Shown here in pieces: positions 23,733-32,785 of a stretch of 64,000 nt of DNA. The notes under the pieces were generated by a model. That model ran no database searches, was not told where the DNA came from, and worked only from the letters and a program-made list of their open reading frames with translations. The stretch is from Dehalococcoides mccartyi 195. Lineage in GTDB: Bacteria; Chloroflexota; Dehalococcoidia; Dehalococcoidales; Dehalococcoidaceae. A program made the position numbers and the translations under genes. Location: NCBI RefSeq assembly GCF_000011905.1, contig NC_002936.3:1240001-1304000 (forward strand), in the 5' to 3' direction. The stretch's first letter is position 1. Each line of letters begins with the position of its first letter.

Positions 23733-24812
23733 ATGTCTAAAGTTTGTATTATAGGCACTACTACCTGGGGCATTACCCTGGGTACGGTCATAGCCCATAA
23801 AGGGCGCGAAGTAATGCTCTGGGCACGCACCGAGGACGAAGCCGCACTTCTCTCAGCCCAGCGCCGTCCGGCTGATTTTTTGCCGGAAGATTATTATTTC
23901 CCCGAATACCTGAACGTAACCGCCAGTTTGGAGGAAGCCCTATCCGGAGCAGACATGGTTCTTATGGCTGTGCCTTCCCAGCGGATGCGCCCCAATATAC
24001 GGCTGGCTGCACCTTTGCTGACTAAAAACATGCTGGTCTGCAGCGCCTCCAAGGGGCTGGAAATAGGTACTGCCAAGCGTATGAGCCAGGTAATTGCCGA
24101 CGAGATTTCCCCGGATTTTTCCCAGAATATATGTGTTCTTTCGGGGCCGAATCTGGCTATGGAAATACTAAAGGGGCTGCCGGCTGTAACTGTACTGGCT
24201 GCCGATACTGAAAAGACGGCTAAAAAAGCCGCCAAACTGGTAACCGCCAGTAACTTTTGCGCTTACACCAATACGGATATCATAGGGGTGGAGCTGGGCG
24301 GCTCACTCAAGAATATTATCGCTCTGGGGGCAGGCATAGCGGACGGGCTGAGCTTCGGCAACAATGCCAAGAGCGCCCTGATTACCCGCGGCCTTACCGA
24401 GATTTCCGCCCTGGGGGCGGCTTTGGGGGCAAACCCTCTGACATTTTCGGGTCTGGCCGGACTGGGTGACCTGATTGCCACCTGTTCCAGCAACCTGTCA
24501 CGCAACCATTTTGTGGGGGTGGAATTAACCAAAGGCCGCAGCCTGAATGACATTATGTACAGCATGAGCAATGTAGCCGAAGGTGTTTCCACTACCGCAG
24601 TAGCCTATGAGCTGGCCCGCTCTATGGATTTGGAAATGCCGGTAACCGAAAACATTTACAACGTGCTTTATAATAACGCAGACCCGAAGGAAGCCGCCAG
24701 AAAACTGATGGCTGCCCAGGCTGCCCATGAACTGGCCGGACGCAAGTGGGATTTGTTTAAAATGTTCCGCAGGCGCAGAACCCGCAAAACACCTGAACTT
24801 AATCCGGATTAG
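23733..24812 (+). CDS. gpsA: Glycerol-3-phosphate dehydrogenase [NAD(P)+]
   Basis: Reduces dihydroxyacetone phosphate to glycerol-3-phosphate for phospholipid synthesis. The N-terminal Rossmann motif is IIGTTTWGITLGTVIA, a variant of the usual GxGxWGTALA. Further motifs are CSASKGLEIGT, LSGPNLAMEI, the catalytic lysine in GVELGGSLKNIIALGAGIADG near residue 195, and GLAGLGDLIATCSSNLSRN. At 359 residues it is about 20 longer than usual because of a basic C-terminal tail. It directly follows plsY and faces dnaJ. Confidence 0.94.
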   Translation: MSKVCIIGTTTWGITLGTVIAHKGREVMLWARTEDEAALLSAQRRPADFLPEDYYFPEYLNVTASLEEALSGADMVLMAVPSQRMRPNIRLAAPLLTKNMLVCSASKGLEIGTAKRMSQVIADEISPDFSQNICVLSGPNLAMEILKGLPAVTVLAADTEKTAKKAAKLVTASNFCAYTNTDIIGVELGGSLKNIIALGAGIADGLSFGNNAKSALITRGLTEISALGAALGANPLTFSGLAGLGDLIATCSSNLSRNHFVGVELTKGRSLNDIMYSMSNVAEGVSTTAVAYELARSMDLEMPVTENIYNVLYNNADPKEAARKLMAAQAAHELAGRKWDLFKMFRRRRTRKTPELNPD

Positions 24813-24828
24813 AAAACTTAAAGACCGG

Positions 24829-25899
24829 CTACTTTTTATCCTCGGCGAAAGACTTCTCCAGCTCCTCAAAGAGCTGTTTCTGTTTACGGCTGAGCTTCTC
24901 AGGAGTAACAACGTTCAGGTGCACCATTTCGTCACCGCTGCCAAAGCGGTTCAGATGGGGAATACCCTTGCCCTTCAGCACAAAGTACTTGCCGTTCTGA
25001 CTGCCTGACGGAATTTTCAGCTTGTGAGAGGTGCTAAGCCCCGGCACATTTACTTCAGTGCCCAAAGCCGCCTGGGCAAAATTTATCTCAAGTTCATAAA
25101 TAACATCATCACCGTCACGTTTGAAATCCGCATGTGAGGCAATGCTTACGTTTATATACACATCACCGGCGGAAGCGCCCTTATCACCTACACCGCCGTA
25201 GCCGTTAAGGCGTATCTGGTTGCCGTCTGCCACCCCGGCAGGTATCTTTACCTGAACAGTCCGCTTGACATATTCTTTACCGGTACCCCGGCACTTGGCA
25301 CAGGGTTCGCCGATGATAGTCCCCTCACCCCGGCATTTGGGACAGGGGGTTACGCTGGTAAAACGCCCGAAAACACTCTTTTGCACCTGATAAACCTGCC
25401 CGGTACCGTTACAGTTGGTACATTTTACAAGTGAAGTGCCGGCTTTAGCTCCCGTACCGCTGCACTCAGAGCAGTATTCAAGCCTTTCGGTGGTAATTTC
25501 TTTTTCAACCCCGGTTGCGGCTTCTTCAAGAGTTATCCGTATATCATAAGACATATCCGGCCCGCGGCGGGGGCCGCGCTTGGCACTCTGGGTAGCACCG
25601 CCAAAAAATGTCTCAAAAATACTGCCCAAACCGCCGAAATCAAAGTTTTCAAAGCCGCCCTGACCAAAGGCATCTGATCCGGCGCTGAAACCAAACCGGT
25701 CATAGGCCGCCCTTTTTTCGGGATTGGAAAGGACTTCGTAGGCTTCGTTTATTTCTTTGAATTTTTCGGCAGCGCCATCCTCGTGGTTACGGTCAGGATG
25801 ATGCTTCATAGCCATCTTGCGGAAGGCCTTTTTTATATCTTCGTCAGAAGCGCTGCGTTCAATACCCAGTACTTCGTAATAATCTCTTTTATTTGCCAT
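24829..25899 (-). CDS. dnaJ: Chaperone DnaJ
   Basis: Hsp40 co-chaperone that delivers unfolded proteins to DnaK and stimulates its ATPase. It has an N-terminal J domain (1-70) with the HPD motif in [10 protein letters not shown], a Gly/Phe-rich linker (about 75-120), the full zinc domain with four CxxCxGxG repeats ([32 protein letters not shown]), and two C-terminal substrate-binding beta domains. 356 residues. A TATAAT lies eight bases upstream (25913-25908, minus) with no Shine-Dalgarno, so dnaJ may also be made from its own leaderless mRNA besides the operon transcript. Confidence 0.97.
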   Translation of the reverse strand: MANKRDYYEVLGIERSASDEDIKKAFRKMAMKHHPDRNHEDGAAEKFKEINEAYEVLSNPEKRAAYDRFGFSAGSDAFGQGGFENFDFGGLGSIFETFFGGATQSAKRGPRRGPDMSYDIRITLEEAATGVEKEITTERLEYCSECSGTGAKAGTSLVKCTNCNGTGQVYQVQKSVFGRFTSVTPCPKCRGEGTIIGEPCAKCRGTGKEYVKRTVQVKIPAGVADGNQIRLNGYGGVGDKGASAGDVYINVSIASHADFKRDGDDVIYELEINFAQAALGTEVNVPGLSTSHKLKIPSGSQNGKYFVLKGKGIPHLNRFGSGDEMVHLNVVTPEKLSRKQKQLFEELEKSFAEDKK

Positions 25900-25994
25900 A
25901 GTTTATCATTATAACCTAAAACTTTATTTTATAGAAATAAGACAGTTCAAATGAAATATGTTTTTGCTTACCAAATATCTGCTGGGAAAAGGGT

Positions 25995-26049
25995 GGGAGG
26001 GGGCATTACACCCCCTCCCAAAGGCCGCAGAATCAAATTCCCGGCCTTT
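25995..26049 (-). terminator. Two adjacent hairpins between dnaK and dnaJ
   Basis: Just after dnaK, AAAGGCCG and CGGCCTTT (26020-26049) form one stem. Next to it GGGAGGGGG and CCCCCTCCC (25995-26019, seven-base loop) form a very stable one, followed on the minus strand by ACCCTTTT. They probably end or slow most transcripts after dnaK, or protect the dnaK mRNA 3' end. Confidence 0.65.
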
Positions 26050-26051
26050 AT

Positions 26052-27965
26052 TTAAACTTCGCGGAATTCTCCCTCTACCGTGCCTTCGTCGTCATTCTTT
26101 TTGCCTTCTGCCGAAGGTTCTTCCTGAGCGGGAGCGCCCTGCTCCTGCTGCTGGCCGTAAACGGCACTGCCTACGCTTTGAAGAGCGGTGGAAAGTTCCT
26201 GAGTAGTTGTCTTGATAGCGTCCACATCAGTACCCTGAAGGGCAGTGCGGACGGCCGCTATCTTACTTTCCAGTTCGGTATTCAGTTCGGCCGGTATCTT
26301 GTCCTTATTGTCACGCAGGGTCTTTTCGGCATTGTAAGCCAGATTATCCGCCACATTCCGGGCTTCTATCTCTTCCTTGCGTTTGCTATCTTCAGCGGCA
26401 TGGGCTTCCGCCTCACGGGTCATCTTTTCAACCTCTTCCTTGGAAAGGCCGGAGGAAGCGGTGATAGTTATCTTCTGTTCACGCCCGGTGCCTTTATCCT
26501 TGGCTTTGACGGAAAGTATACCGTTGGCATCAATGTCAAAGGTAACCTCTATCTGGGGGACGCCGCGGGGGGCGGGCAAAATGCCGTCCAGCATAAAGCG
26601 GCCCAGAGTGCGGTTATCGGCCGCCATGGGGCGTTCGCCCTGCAGGACATGGATTTCTACGCTGGGCTGGTTGTCAGCCGCAGTGGAAAATACCTGGCTC
26701 TTGGAAGTGGGAATGGTAGTATTGCGGGTAATAAGAGCGGTAGATACACCGCCAAGGGTCTCAATACCCAAAGTCAGGGGGATAACATCCAGCAGGAGTA
26801 CGTCACTGACTTCACCCTTGAGTACGCCGGCCTGAATGGCAGCACCGATAGCTACCACCTCGTCAGGGTTTACACCCTTGTTAGGTTCTTTGCCGAAAAA
26901 CTCTTTGACCTTCTGCTGTACCAGCGGCATACGGGTCTGTCCGCCTACCAGAATAACCTCGTTGATTTCAGAAGCAGTCTTGCCCGAATCTTTCAAAGCC
27001 TGGCGGCAGGGCTCAAGGCTCTTGTCTACAAGGTCCATTACCATCTGCTCCAGTTTGGCACGGGTAAGGATAATATTTAAGTGCTTGGGCCCTGAAGCAT
27101 CTGCGGTGATAAAGGGCAAATTTATCTCTGCCTGCTGAACAGTGGAAAGCTCTATCTTGGCCTTTTCAGCCGCCTCTTTCAGACGCTGCAAAGCAGTTTT
27201 ATCTTTAGAAAGGTCAATGCCCTGGTCTTTCTTATATTCGGCTATAAGCCAGTCAATAATCTTCTGGTCAAAATCATCACCGCCCAGATGGGTATCACCG
27301 GCGGTGGATTTTACCTGGAAAGTGCCTTCGCCCAGTTCCAGTATGGAAATATCAAAGGTACCGCCGCCCAAATCATAAACGGCGATAGTTTCATCTTTCT
27401 TCTTGTCCAGACCGTATGCCAGAGCAGCGGCGGTGGGTTCGTTGATAATCCGCAGGACTTTCAGCCCGGCAATAGCCCCGGCGTCTTTGGTGGCCTGGCG
27501 CTGGGCATCGTTAAAATAAGCCGGTACGGTAATAACCGCTTCGGTTACCTTTTCGCCCAGGTAGGCTTCCGCATCTGATTTAAGTTTCTGCAAAATCATG
27601 GCGGAAACTTCGGGAGGGCTGAAATCCTTGTCACCCATAACCACCCGGACTTCATTATTGTTACCCTGAATAACCTTGTAAGGTTTGCGTTTGGCATCTG
27701 CCTCAACCGGCAGCTCACGCCCGGCGGGTTCGCCCCATTTGCGTCCCATAAAACGCTTGATGGAATAAACCGTGTTTTCAGGGTTCAAAATAGCCTGATT
27801 TTTAGCCTGACGGCCAACAATGCGTTCGCCGTTTTTGTTTACTGCCACTACCGAAGGAATAAGGGTGCTGCCTTCGGCAGAGGGAATAACTACCGGTTCG
27901 CCGCCCTGCATGACGGCAACTTCACTGTTTGTAGTACCAAGATCTATACCAACTACTTTAGCCAT
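26052..27965 (-). CDS. dnaK: Chaperone DnaK (Hsp70)
   Basis: ATP-dependent Hsp70 chaperone. 637 residues with the nucleotide-binding domain starting [16 protein letters not shown], the phosphate loop [19 protein letters not shown] near residue 195, [14 protein letters not shown] near 335, the interdomain linker around [15 protein letters not shown], the substrate-binding beta domain, and a helical lid ending in a Gln/Glu-rich tail. It lies third in hrcA-grpE-dnaK-dnaJ and should be under HrcA control from the promoter at 29698-29726. Confidence 0.98.
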   Translation of the reverse strand: MAKVVGIDLGTTNSEVAVMQGGEPVVIPSAEGSTLIPSVVAVNKNGERIVGRQAKNQAILNPENTVYSIKRFMGRKWGEPAGRELPVEADAKRKPYKVIQGNNNEVRVVMGDKDFSPPEVSAMILQKLKSDAEAYLGEKVTEAVITVPAYFNDAQRQATKDAGAIAGLKVLRIINEPTAAALAYGLDKKKDETIAVYDLGGGTFDISILELGEGTFQVKSTAGDTHLGGDDFDQKIIDWLIAEYKKDQGIDLSKDKTALQRLKEAAEKAKIELSTVQQAEINLPFITADASGPKHLNIILTRAKLEQMVMDLVDKSLEPCRQALKDSGKTASEINEVILVGGQTRMPLVQQKVKEFFGKEPNKGVNPDEVVAIGAAIQAGVLKGEVSDVLLLDVIPLTLGIETLGGVSTALITRNTTIPTSKSQVFSTAADNQPSVEIHVLQGERPMAADNRTLGRFMLDGILPAPRGVPQIEVTFDIDANGILSVKAKDKGTGREQKITITASSGLSKEEVEKMTREAEAHAAEDSKRKEEIEARNVADNLAYNAEKTLRDNKDKIPAELNTELESKIAAVRTALQGTDVDAIKTTTQELSTALQSVGSAVYGQQQEQGAPAQEEPSAEGKKNDDEGTVEGEFREV

Positions 27966-28000
27966 TTGTGTTTCGTTCCTCCTTGTTTACTTAAAGAAAT

Positions 28001-28564
28001 TTATCTCATGTCCGAATCAGACCGGCAGGGCTGGTTTCCGTTACCTACCACTACCAGAGATGTTCTAAGTACCTTATCCCCTACCGTATAACCCCGGCGG
28101 GCTTCGTGCAGAATAATGCCTTCCGGCCCGTCTTCACAGGCAACCGCCTCATGCAGGCGGGAATCAAACGGCTCACCGGCCGCCGGAATAGCTTTGACAC
28201 CCTGATTGTCCAGTATAGCCTGAAACTTGCGGACTATCAGGTCCAGCCCCTCCACAAAAGGGTGTCCGGCAATATCCGCCGGAACAGATGCCAAAGCCCG
28301 CTCCAAATCATCCAGCACCGGCAAAACCAGCATAAAAGCATTGCCTCTGGCCATATCACTCTGGACGTTTCTTTCCTGCTCTATATACCTTTTGTAGTTT
28401 ACAAACTCGGCTCTGGCCCTCTTCAGGTTGTCCAGATATTCTTCTGAACGTTTCTTTTCGGCGGCCAGCTGGGCAGTCAGGCTGTCTGCCTGAGTATCAG
28501 CTTTAACCTGGGTATCTTCAGGGTGTTCATTTCCTTCTTTATCATACATTTTTTTATCTGTCAT
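28001..28564 (-). CDS. grpE: Nucleotide exchange factor GrpE
   Basis: Releases ADP from DnaK. 187 residues: an acidic, disordered N-terminus, a long coiled coil (AAEKKRSEEYLDNLKRARAE, about residues 33-65), the conserved NVQSDMARGNAFMLVLPVLDDLERAL region, and a C-terminal beta domain with EGIILHEARRGYTVGDKVLRTSLVVV. It sits between hrcA and dnaK with short gaps, so it is translated from the same mRNA. Confidence 0.95.
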   Translation of the reverse strand: MTDKKMYDKEGNEHPEDTQVKADTQADSLTAQLAAEKKRSEEYLDNLKRARAEFVNYKRYIEQERNVQSDMARGNAFMLVLPVLDDLERALASVPADIAGHPFVEGLDLIVRKFQAILDNQGVKAIPAAGEPFDSRLHEAVACEDGPEGIILHEARRGYTVGDKVLRTSLVVVGNGNQPCRSDSDMR

Positions 28565-28610
28565 AATCCCTTCCTAACTTAAAAATGTACTATATGCCCT
28601 AAAGGCACTG

Positions 28611-29648
28611 CTATTCATCTTTACCGCCTGGCGGTTTGCCGTAGAGTTCGGCCACCAGAGTACTCATAACCAGAGACAGGTAACTGACCGCTGACAATGC
28701 CCTTTCATAGGCCATACGGGTGGGGCCTATCACCCCGATAGTCCCCACCGCCTCGTCCGGTATGCCGTACTGGCTGACTATCAGACTGTAATCACGTATT
28801 TCGGCGGAGGCATTTTCCTGGCCGATATATACCTGCACCCCCCGGTTAAAAGGCGAGGGCGGGGCAATCATCTTGGAAAGCTTTTTCTGCTCCAGCAGCT
28901 GCATTATCTCCTGAACCCGTTGGTTCTGGTGGAATTCGGGCTGCTCCAGCATATAATGCAGCCCGTCAAAGAAAGGTTCGCGGCTTTCCTGCTCGTCCTC
29001 ACCCCGCATCATCTTTATCAGGCTGTCCTTGACCTTCAGTTCATCCGGGTTAAGGTTAAGCGTTTTCTGCTCTATCTGGAAACGGGTCAGCCCGGCATAG
29101 GCGTCATTTAGGCGGTTTGATATAAGGGTGAGTTCCGGCTGGGAAACGGTATTTTCAAAGTTTATAAGCTGCTGCTTTACCTTAGCCCCGCGCAGTATCA
29201 GAACTACCAGTACCAGATTATCCTGTAAGCTGACCAGCTCTATATGATGGACCTTGCCCTGTGTCTGGCGAGGCATGGTAACAACCGCCATACTCTGGAC
29301 ACGCTGGGAAAGGACAGCCACAGTCAGATTCAGCCACTCCTCCATCTCTTTTTCCACCTGATGAAAAAGATGGCGGATAAGAAACTTGTCATTAGTCGGC
29401 AGTTCCACATCTTTAAGGGATTCCACATAATAGCGGTAACCCTTGTCTGCCGGAATACTGCCGGCGGAATGATGGGGACGCAGGATATAACCCTCGGTTT
29501 CCAGCCGCACAACTTCGTTGCGGATAGTGGCCGAACAGATATCCAGGCCACAATCCTCCAGTATGGAAGATGACGATACCGGCACCGCTTTGGTTATGTA
29601 CTGCCTGACTATAGAACGCAGTATTATCTCTGCCCTGGGTGTTAGCAC
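28611..29648 (-). CDS. hrcA: Heat-inducible transcription repressor HrcA
   Basis: Represses class I heat-shock genes by binding CIRCE; its folding depends on GroEL, which couples repression to chaperone supply. 345 residues: an N-terminal winged helix (LTPRAEIILRSIVRQYITKAVPVSS; then DICSATIRNEVVRLETEGYI), a GAF-like middle and the C-terminal dimer region with VGTIGVIGPTRMAYERALSAV. The start is GTG 29648, with CGAGGT about eight bases upstream. The start codon lies inside an extra CIRCE half-site. First gene of its operon, with a degenerate CIRCE at its own promoter. Confidence 0.96.
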   Translation of the reverse strand: MLTPRAEIILRSIVRQYITKAVPVSSSSILEDCGLDICSATIRNEVVRLETEGYILRPHHSAGSIPADKGYRYYVESLKDVELPTNDKFLIRHLFHQVEKEMEEWLNLTVAVLSQRVQSMAVVTMPRQTQGKVHHIELVSLQDNLVLVVLILRGAKVKQQLINFENTVSQPELTLISNRLNDAYAGLTRFQIEQKTLNLNPDELKVKDSLIKMMRGEDEQESREPFFDGLHYMLEQPEFHQNQRVQEIMQLLEQKKLSKMIAPPSPFNRGVQVYIGQENASAEIRDYSLIVSQYGIPDEAVGTIGVIGPTRMAYERALSAVSYLSLVMSTLVAELYGKPPGGKDE

Positions 29649-29688
29649 TCTTGCTACCTCGTTAGCACTCTATTAGCTTGTTTGCTAA
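29642..29688 (-). promoter_or_regulatory. Degenerate CIRCE operator plus an extra half-site before hrcA
   Basis: On the minus strand TTAGCAAAC (29688-29680), nine bases, GAGTGCTAA (29670-29662): the CIRCE layout with two mismatches in the left arm (consensus TTAGCACTC-N9-GAGTGCTAA). A second perfect GAGTGCTAA lies at 29650-29642 and contains the hrcA GTG start. Confidence 0.85.
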
Positions 29689-29697
29689 TACAGGTAT

Positions 29698-29726
29698 AAT
29701 TTAGCATGACTGCCAACCACTGTCAA
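29698..29726 (-). promoter_or_regulatory. Promoter of the hrcA-grpE-dnaK-dnaJ operon
   Basis: TTGACA (29726-29721), 17 bases, TAAATT (29703-29698) on the minus strand. The CIRCE element begins ten bases downstream, overlapping the likely transcription start. Confidence 0.75.
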
Positions 29727-29775
29727 GGGTAAATTATGCCCCCTCTCCGGCTGCCAATAAAGTGACCGGCTTCAA

Positions 29776-29804
29776 TTGACCCTCTGAAAGGGGTCTGATA
29801 TAAT
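29776..29804 (+). promoter_or_regulatory. Promoter of the metallo-beta-lactamase-fold gene
   Basis: TTGACC (29776-29781), 17 bases, then an extended -10 TGATATAAT with TATAAT at 29799-29804. The ATG is eight bases later, so the mRNA would be leaderless or nearly so. Confidence 0.8.
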
Positions 29805-29812
29805 TCACCCAT

Positions 29813-30445
29813 ATGGAAATAAAATGGTTAGGCCACTCGTGCTTTCGCCTTAAAGGCAAAAATACTACTGTAATTACTGACCCGTTCCCTTCCAGCCTGG
29901 GGTTTGCTATGGGCAAACAAAGTGCCGAGGTAGTTACCGTAAGCCATGCTCATGCCAATCATTCGTTTACCTCAGCTATTGACGGCAACCCCCATATTGT
30001 AAGCGGCCCCGGCGAATACGAAATCGGGGACGTTATCATCTTGGGTCTTTCCACTTTTCATGATGACGCCAAGGGCAGCGAACTGGGCAAAAACACCATT
30101 TACCAGATGGAGATAGATGACTTGTCCATTTGCCATCTGGGTGATATAGGCCAGGGATTGACTGACAGCCAGATTGAAGAGCTGGGACGGGTGGATATCC
30201 TCCTTTTGCCTGTTGGCGGTGGCAATACTGTCAGCCCGGGCAAAGCCGCTGAGATAATGCGCAAGCTGGAACCGTCTATCGTCATTCCCATGCACTTCCA
30301 GAGTGATTTATCCACCAGTTCACTTTTGCCTATAGGCCAGTTTCTAAAAGAAATAGGTATAAGTAGTCTTGAACCCCAATCTAAGCTGAATATCACCAGA
30401 GGCAATTTGCCTGTAACCACTCAGGTTATGTTACTGCAGCCCTGA
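29813..30445 (+). CDS. Metallo-beta-lactamase-fold protein (UlaG-like), altered metal motif
   Basis: A 210-residue protein with the compact UlaG/YtkL-like metallo-beta-lactamase fold: MEIKWLGHSCFRLKGKNTTVITDPF, then SHAHANHSF near residue 45, GPGEYEIGDVII near 64, ICHLGDIGQGL near 105, and PMHF near 160. The metal motif is normally HxHxDH; here it reads HAHANH, so the aspartate is Asn and one metal site may be weakened. Relatives are usually annotated as Zn-dependent hydrolases of unknown substrate. It starts with no Shine-Dalgarno and a promoter eight bases upstream. The caspase-like gene follows after 40 bases. Confidence 0.75.
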   Translation: MEIKWLGHSCFRLKGKNTTVITDPFPSSLGFAMGKQSAEVVTVSHAHANHSFTSAIDGNPHIVSGPGEYEIGDVIILGLSTFHDDAKGSELGKNTIYQMEIDDLSICHLGDIGQGLTDSQIEELGRVDILLLPVGGGNTVSPGKAAEIMRKLEPSIVIPMHFQSDLSTSSLLPIGQFLKEIGISSLEPQSKLNITRGNLPVTTQVMLLQP

Positions 30446-30485
30446 AACCCGGAAAACAAGAGCTGCGCGGAAGGATAAGCGCTGA

Positions 30486-32015
30486 ATGCACTGCCTGAAA
30501 CGGATTGCTATTTCCGCCATTCTGGCTTTGGGGCTTTTGGCAGGCCTCCTGCCCCAAACACCGCTTAGTGCTGCCTCCACCCATGAATACTGGGCGGTAG
30601 TAGTGGGCATTTCGGATTACCAGAAAATTACAGATGTATCAGGCTTGGCCAACGGCGCCCAAAAATTCGCAGCTTCCCTAAAGCAAGCTTGGGGCGATGA
30701 CCATGTAAAGCTGCTGACCAACAGCAACGCTGATAAATCTTCTATAAAGTCCGCCCTGGACTGGATGATAGGCCAGGAAGATGACAATGATACAGTGGTC
30801 TTTTTCTTTGCCGGACACGGTGACAGCCAATCATATATAGCCCCTTATGACGCTTATTATGTTTCGGAATGGATTTCAAGCCAGGAGCTTTCCAACTGGC
30901 TCGCGCCGCTGGAATCCCATTATCAGGCTGTAATACTGGAATCCTGCTATTCGGCCGGATTTGCTGATGATTTAAACCAAACCGGGCGGGTAGTTCTCTA
31001 TTCGTCACTGGCAGAAGAAGTCTCCTGGGCAGACGGGGACAGCGGCCTTTTTTCCGGATACATAAATGACGGTCTCAGCTATGTGCCGAATGCGGACATA
31101 AACGGTGACGGTCTGATATCTCTGGAAGAGCTCTTCTTCTATGCCCAGCCCCGCACTACAAATGAGTCCCGCTTAGCTTTATCTCTGCAGCATCCCTTCC
31201 TGTCAGACGGCATAGGCGGAGAGCTTAGCCTTATCGGCAAGCTGCTTCTGACCACCTCCATACCTATAAGCGGCAACTATAACTACATAATAGTAGACGG
31301 CCAAACCTATTCACTCAGCTACACGCAATTAAATTTCACTCCCGGTACTACCCATGAGATTACCGCTTTGAACATAGATGCCCTGCCAGGGGTGCGTTAT
31401 TTTTTCAATAGCTGGGCAGACGGGGTTACCTCTGCCAGCCGTTCATTTGTCAGCGGGGCTAACCTTGAGGCAGTTTATTCCCGCCAGTATCTTTTAACAA
31501 TAGACTCCCCTACCACCGCAGTCAGCGGCAGCGGATGGTATGACCAGTACACCTTTGCCAACCTTTCAGCCCCGGATATAGAAGAAGGCGGTATCCGTTA
31601 TACATTTACCGGCTGGAGCGGTGATATAACAGGACCTTTTGACAGTACCCGTATTGTGATGGACAAGCCCAAAACTGTAAAAGCGAACTATGATATTGAA
31701 TACCTGCTGAATTTGTCTTCCCCGTACGGCACACCTGAAGGCAGCGGCTGGTATGCCGCCGGCAGCACAGTGAAACTAAGCGCACCTAAAGCGGAAGGCT
31801 TTTTAATCCGCCAGGTATTTGAAAGCTGGAGCGGAGACTATACCGGTACAAATGCCAATGCTGTTATCACCCTTAACAAACCCCTGAATATCTCCGCCAA
31901 TTTCAAGGCAGACTATACTTTCCTGTATATTGCCATTGGACTGGGGGCAATTGTGATTGGCTGGATAATACTGGCCGTATCCAGACGCCGGAAAATCTAT
32001 TACAATACTATCTGA
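30486..32015 (+). CDS. Exported, membrane-anchored caspase-like protease with InlB-type repeats
   Basis: A 509-residue protein. A signal peptide (1-30, ending PLSAAS) leads into a caspase/metacaspase-like C14 domain (about 33-190): EYWAVVVGISDYQ, the catalytic histidine in FFFAGHGDS (His111) and cysteine in VILESCYSAGF (Cys154). An EF-hand-like calcium loop, ADINGDGLISLEE, follows at 203-215. Two repeats resembling InlB B-repeats (about 305-395 and 396-475, each with SGSGWY or EGSGWY, then W-S-G-D) precede a C-terminal transmembrane helix (about 476-500) with an RRRK stop. The protease should therefore face outside the cell, probably calcium-dependent and Arg/Lys-specific; targets are unknown. 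Shine-Dalgarno GGAAGGA is present. Confidence 0.8.
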   Translation: MHCLKRIAISAILALGLLAGLLPQTPLSAASTHEYWAVVVGISDYQKITDVSGLANGAQKFAASLKQAWGDDHVKLLTNSNADKSSIKSALDWMIGQEDDNDTVVFFFAGHGDSQSYIAPYDAYYVSEWISSQELSNWLAPLESHYQAVILESCYSAGFADDLNQTGRVVLYSSLAEEVSWADGDSGLFSGYINDGLSYVPNADINGDGLISLEELFFYAQPRTTNESRLALSLQHPFLSDGIGGELSLIGKLLLTTSIPISGNYNYIIVDGQTYSLSYTQLNFTPGTTHEITALNIDALPGVRYFFNSWADGVTSASRSFVSGANLEAVYSRQYLLTIDSPTTAVSGSGWYDQYTFANLSAPDIEEGGIRYTFTGWSGDITGPFDSTRIVMDKPKTVKANYDIEYLLNLSSPYGTPEGSGWYAAGSTVKLSAPKAEGFLIRQVFESWSGDYTGTNANAVITLNKPLNISANFKADYTFLYIAIGLGAIVIGWIILAVSRRRKIYYNTI

Positions 32016-32058
32016 CAATATTCCCTGTTTTTTGAGAAAAGGATAATACAAAGCCCGC

Positions 32059-32556
32059 ATGGAAGCATATTTAGATATTGAAACAACCGGCCTTTCGCCT
32101 TATCAGTCAGAACTTACAGTTATAGGTATCCATCTGGTAAACGGAGACTCTATACCGGGCCTTATCCAGCTGGTAGGTAAAGAATGCACCGCCGAAAACG
32201 TGATGGCTTCTTTAGCAGGTACAGACATACTCTATACCTACAACGGCAAGGGGTTTGACCTGCCGTTCATTCACCGAAAACTGGGTATAGACCTCAGCCG
32301 CCATTTCAACCACCGTGACCTCATGTTTGACTGCTGGGACAAAAACCTTAAAGGCGGGCTGAAAAAAGTGGAATGCCAGCTGGGTATCTCACGTGAGCTT
32401 ACCGAAGTAAACGGTTATATAGCCGTTCAGCTATGGTGGAGTTATATAAATAACTTTGATACCCGGGCACTAAAAACATTGCTGGCCTACAACCGGGAAG
32501 ATGTAGTAAACCTTAAAACCCTTAAAGACATGCTATTGAATAACTGCACCTATTGA
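32059..32556 (+). CDS. DEDD-family 3'-5' exonuclease-like protein (YprB/RNase_H_2 type)
   Basis: A 165-residue single-domain protein of the ribonuclease-H-like DEDD superfamily. Motif I is YLDIETTGLSP (Asp6, Glu8), motif II YTYNGKGFDLPFIHRK (Asp near residue 65), and motif III YNREDVVNLKTLKDML near 149. Relatives (YprB-like) occur as stand-alone nucleases or fused to helicases; DNA or RNA specificity is not known. It follows the caspase-like gene after 43 bases and has a rather distant AAAGGA as its ribosome site. Confidence 0.75.
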   Translation: MEAYLDIETTGLSPYQSELTVIGIHLVNGDSIPGLIQLVGKECTAENVMASLAGTDILYTYNGKGFDLPFIHRKLGIDLSRHFNHRDLMFDCWDKNLKGGLKKVECQLGISRELTEVNGYIAVQLWWSYINNFDTRALKTLLAYNREDVVNLKTLKDMLLNNCTY

Positions 32557-32611
32557 CTGGCGGGTTAGTCCTAACTATAATCTTCTAAAATGTATTTATG
32601 GAGGCGTTTAG

Positions 32612-32737
32612 ATGGAATGGTATGAAATCCTTCTTATTGTGGTTGTACTCTGGGCGGTAATTCACACTTACATGGATATGCAGATTAAGAAACAGGTGGA
32701 AAAACTCCAGAAAGAGTTTGATTCCCACAAGCACTAA
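32612..32737 (+). CDS. 41-residue single-pass membrane protein
   Basis: A small gene too short for usual gene calling. ATG 32612 follows a clear GGAGG (32600-32604) and encodes MEWYEILLIVVVLWAVIHTY followed by MDMQIKKQVEKLQKEFDSHKH. Residues 5-18 form a transmembrane segment and the rest a charged amphipathic helix, probably cytoplasmic. A terminator follows 20 bases after the stop, which supports a real transcript end. The family is not recognised; it could be a regulator or assembly factor of a membrane complex. Confidence 0.65.
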   Translation: MEWYEILLIVVVLWAVIHTYMDMQIKKQVEKLQKEFDSHKH

Positions 32738-32756
32738 TCAGTTTTTATTTTTTGAC

Positions 32757-32785
32757 TAAAGGGCCGGAGGAATCCGGCCTTTCTT
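32757..32785 (+). terminator. Terminator after the small membrane protein
   Basis: AAAGGGCCGGA and TCCGGCCTTT form a stem over a short loop, followed by CTTTATTT. Confidence 0.85.

Noticed and set aside
26178-27080. 300-codon plus-strand ORF across dnaK
   Set aside because: Antisense shadow of dnaK; composition follows the codon pattern of the real gene.
29642-29670. Two full tandem CIRCE elements before hrcA
   Set aside because: Only the first right arm has a matching left arm at the nine-base distance; the second copy is a lone half-site.
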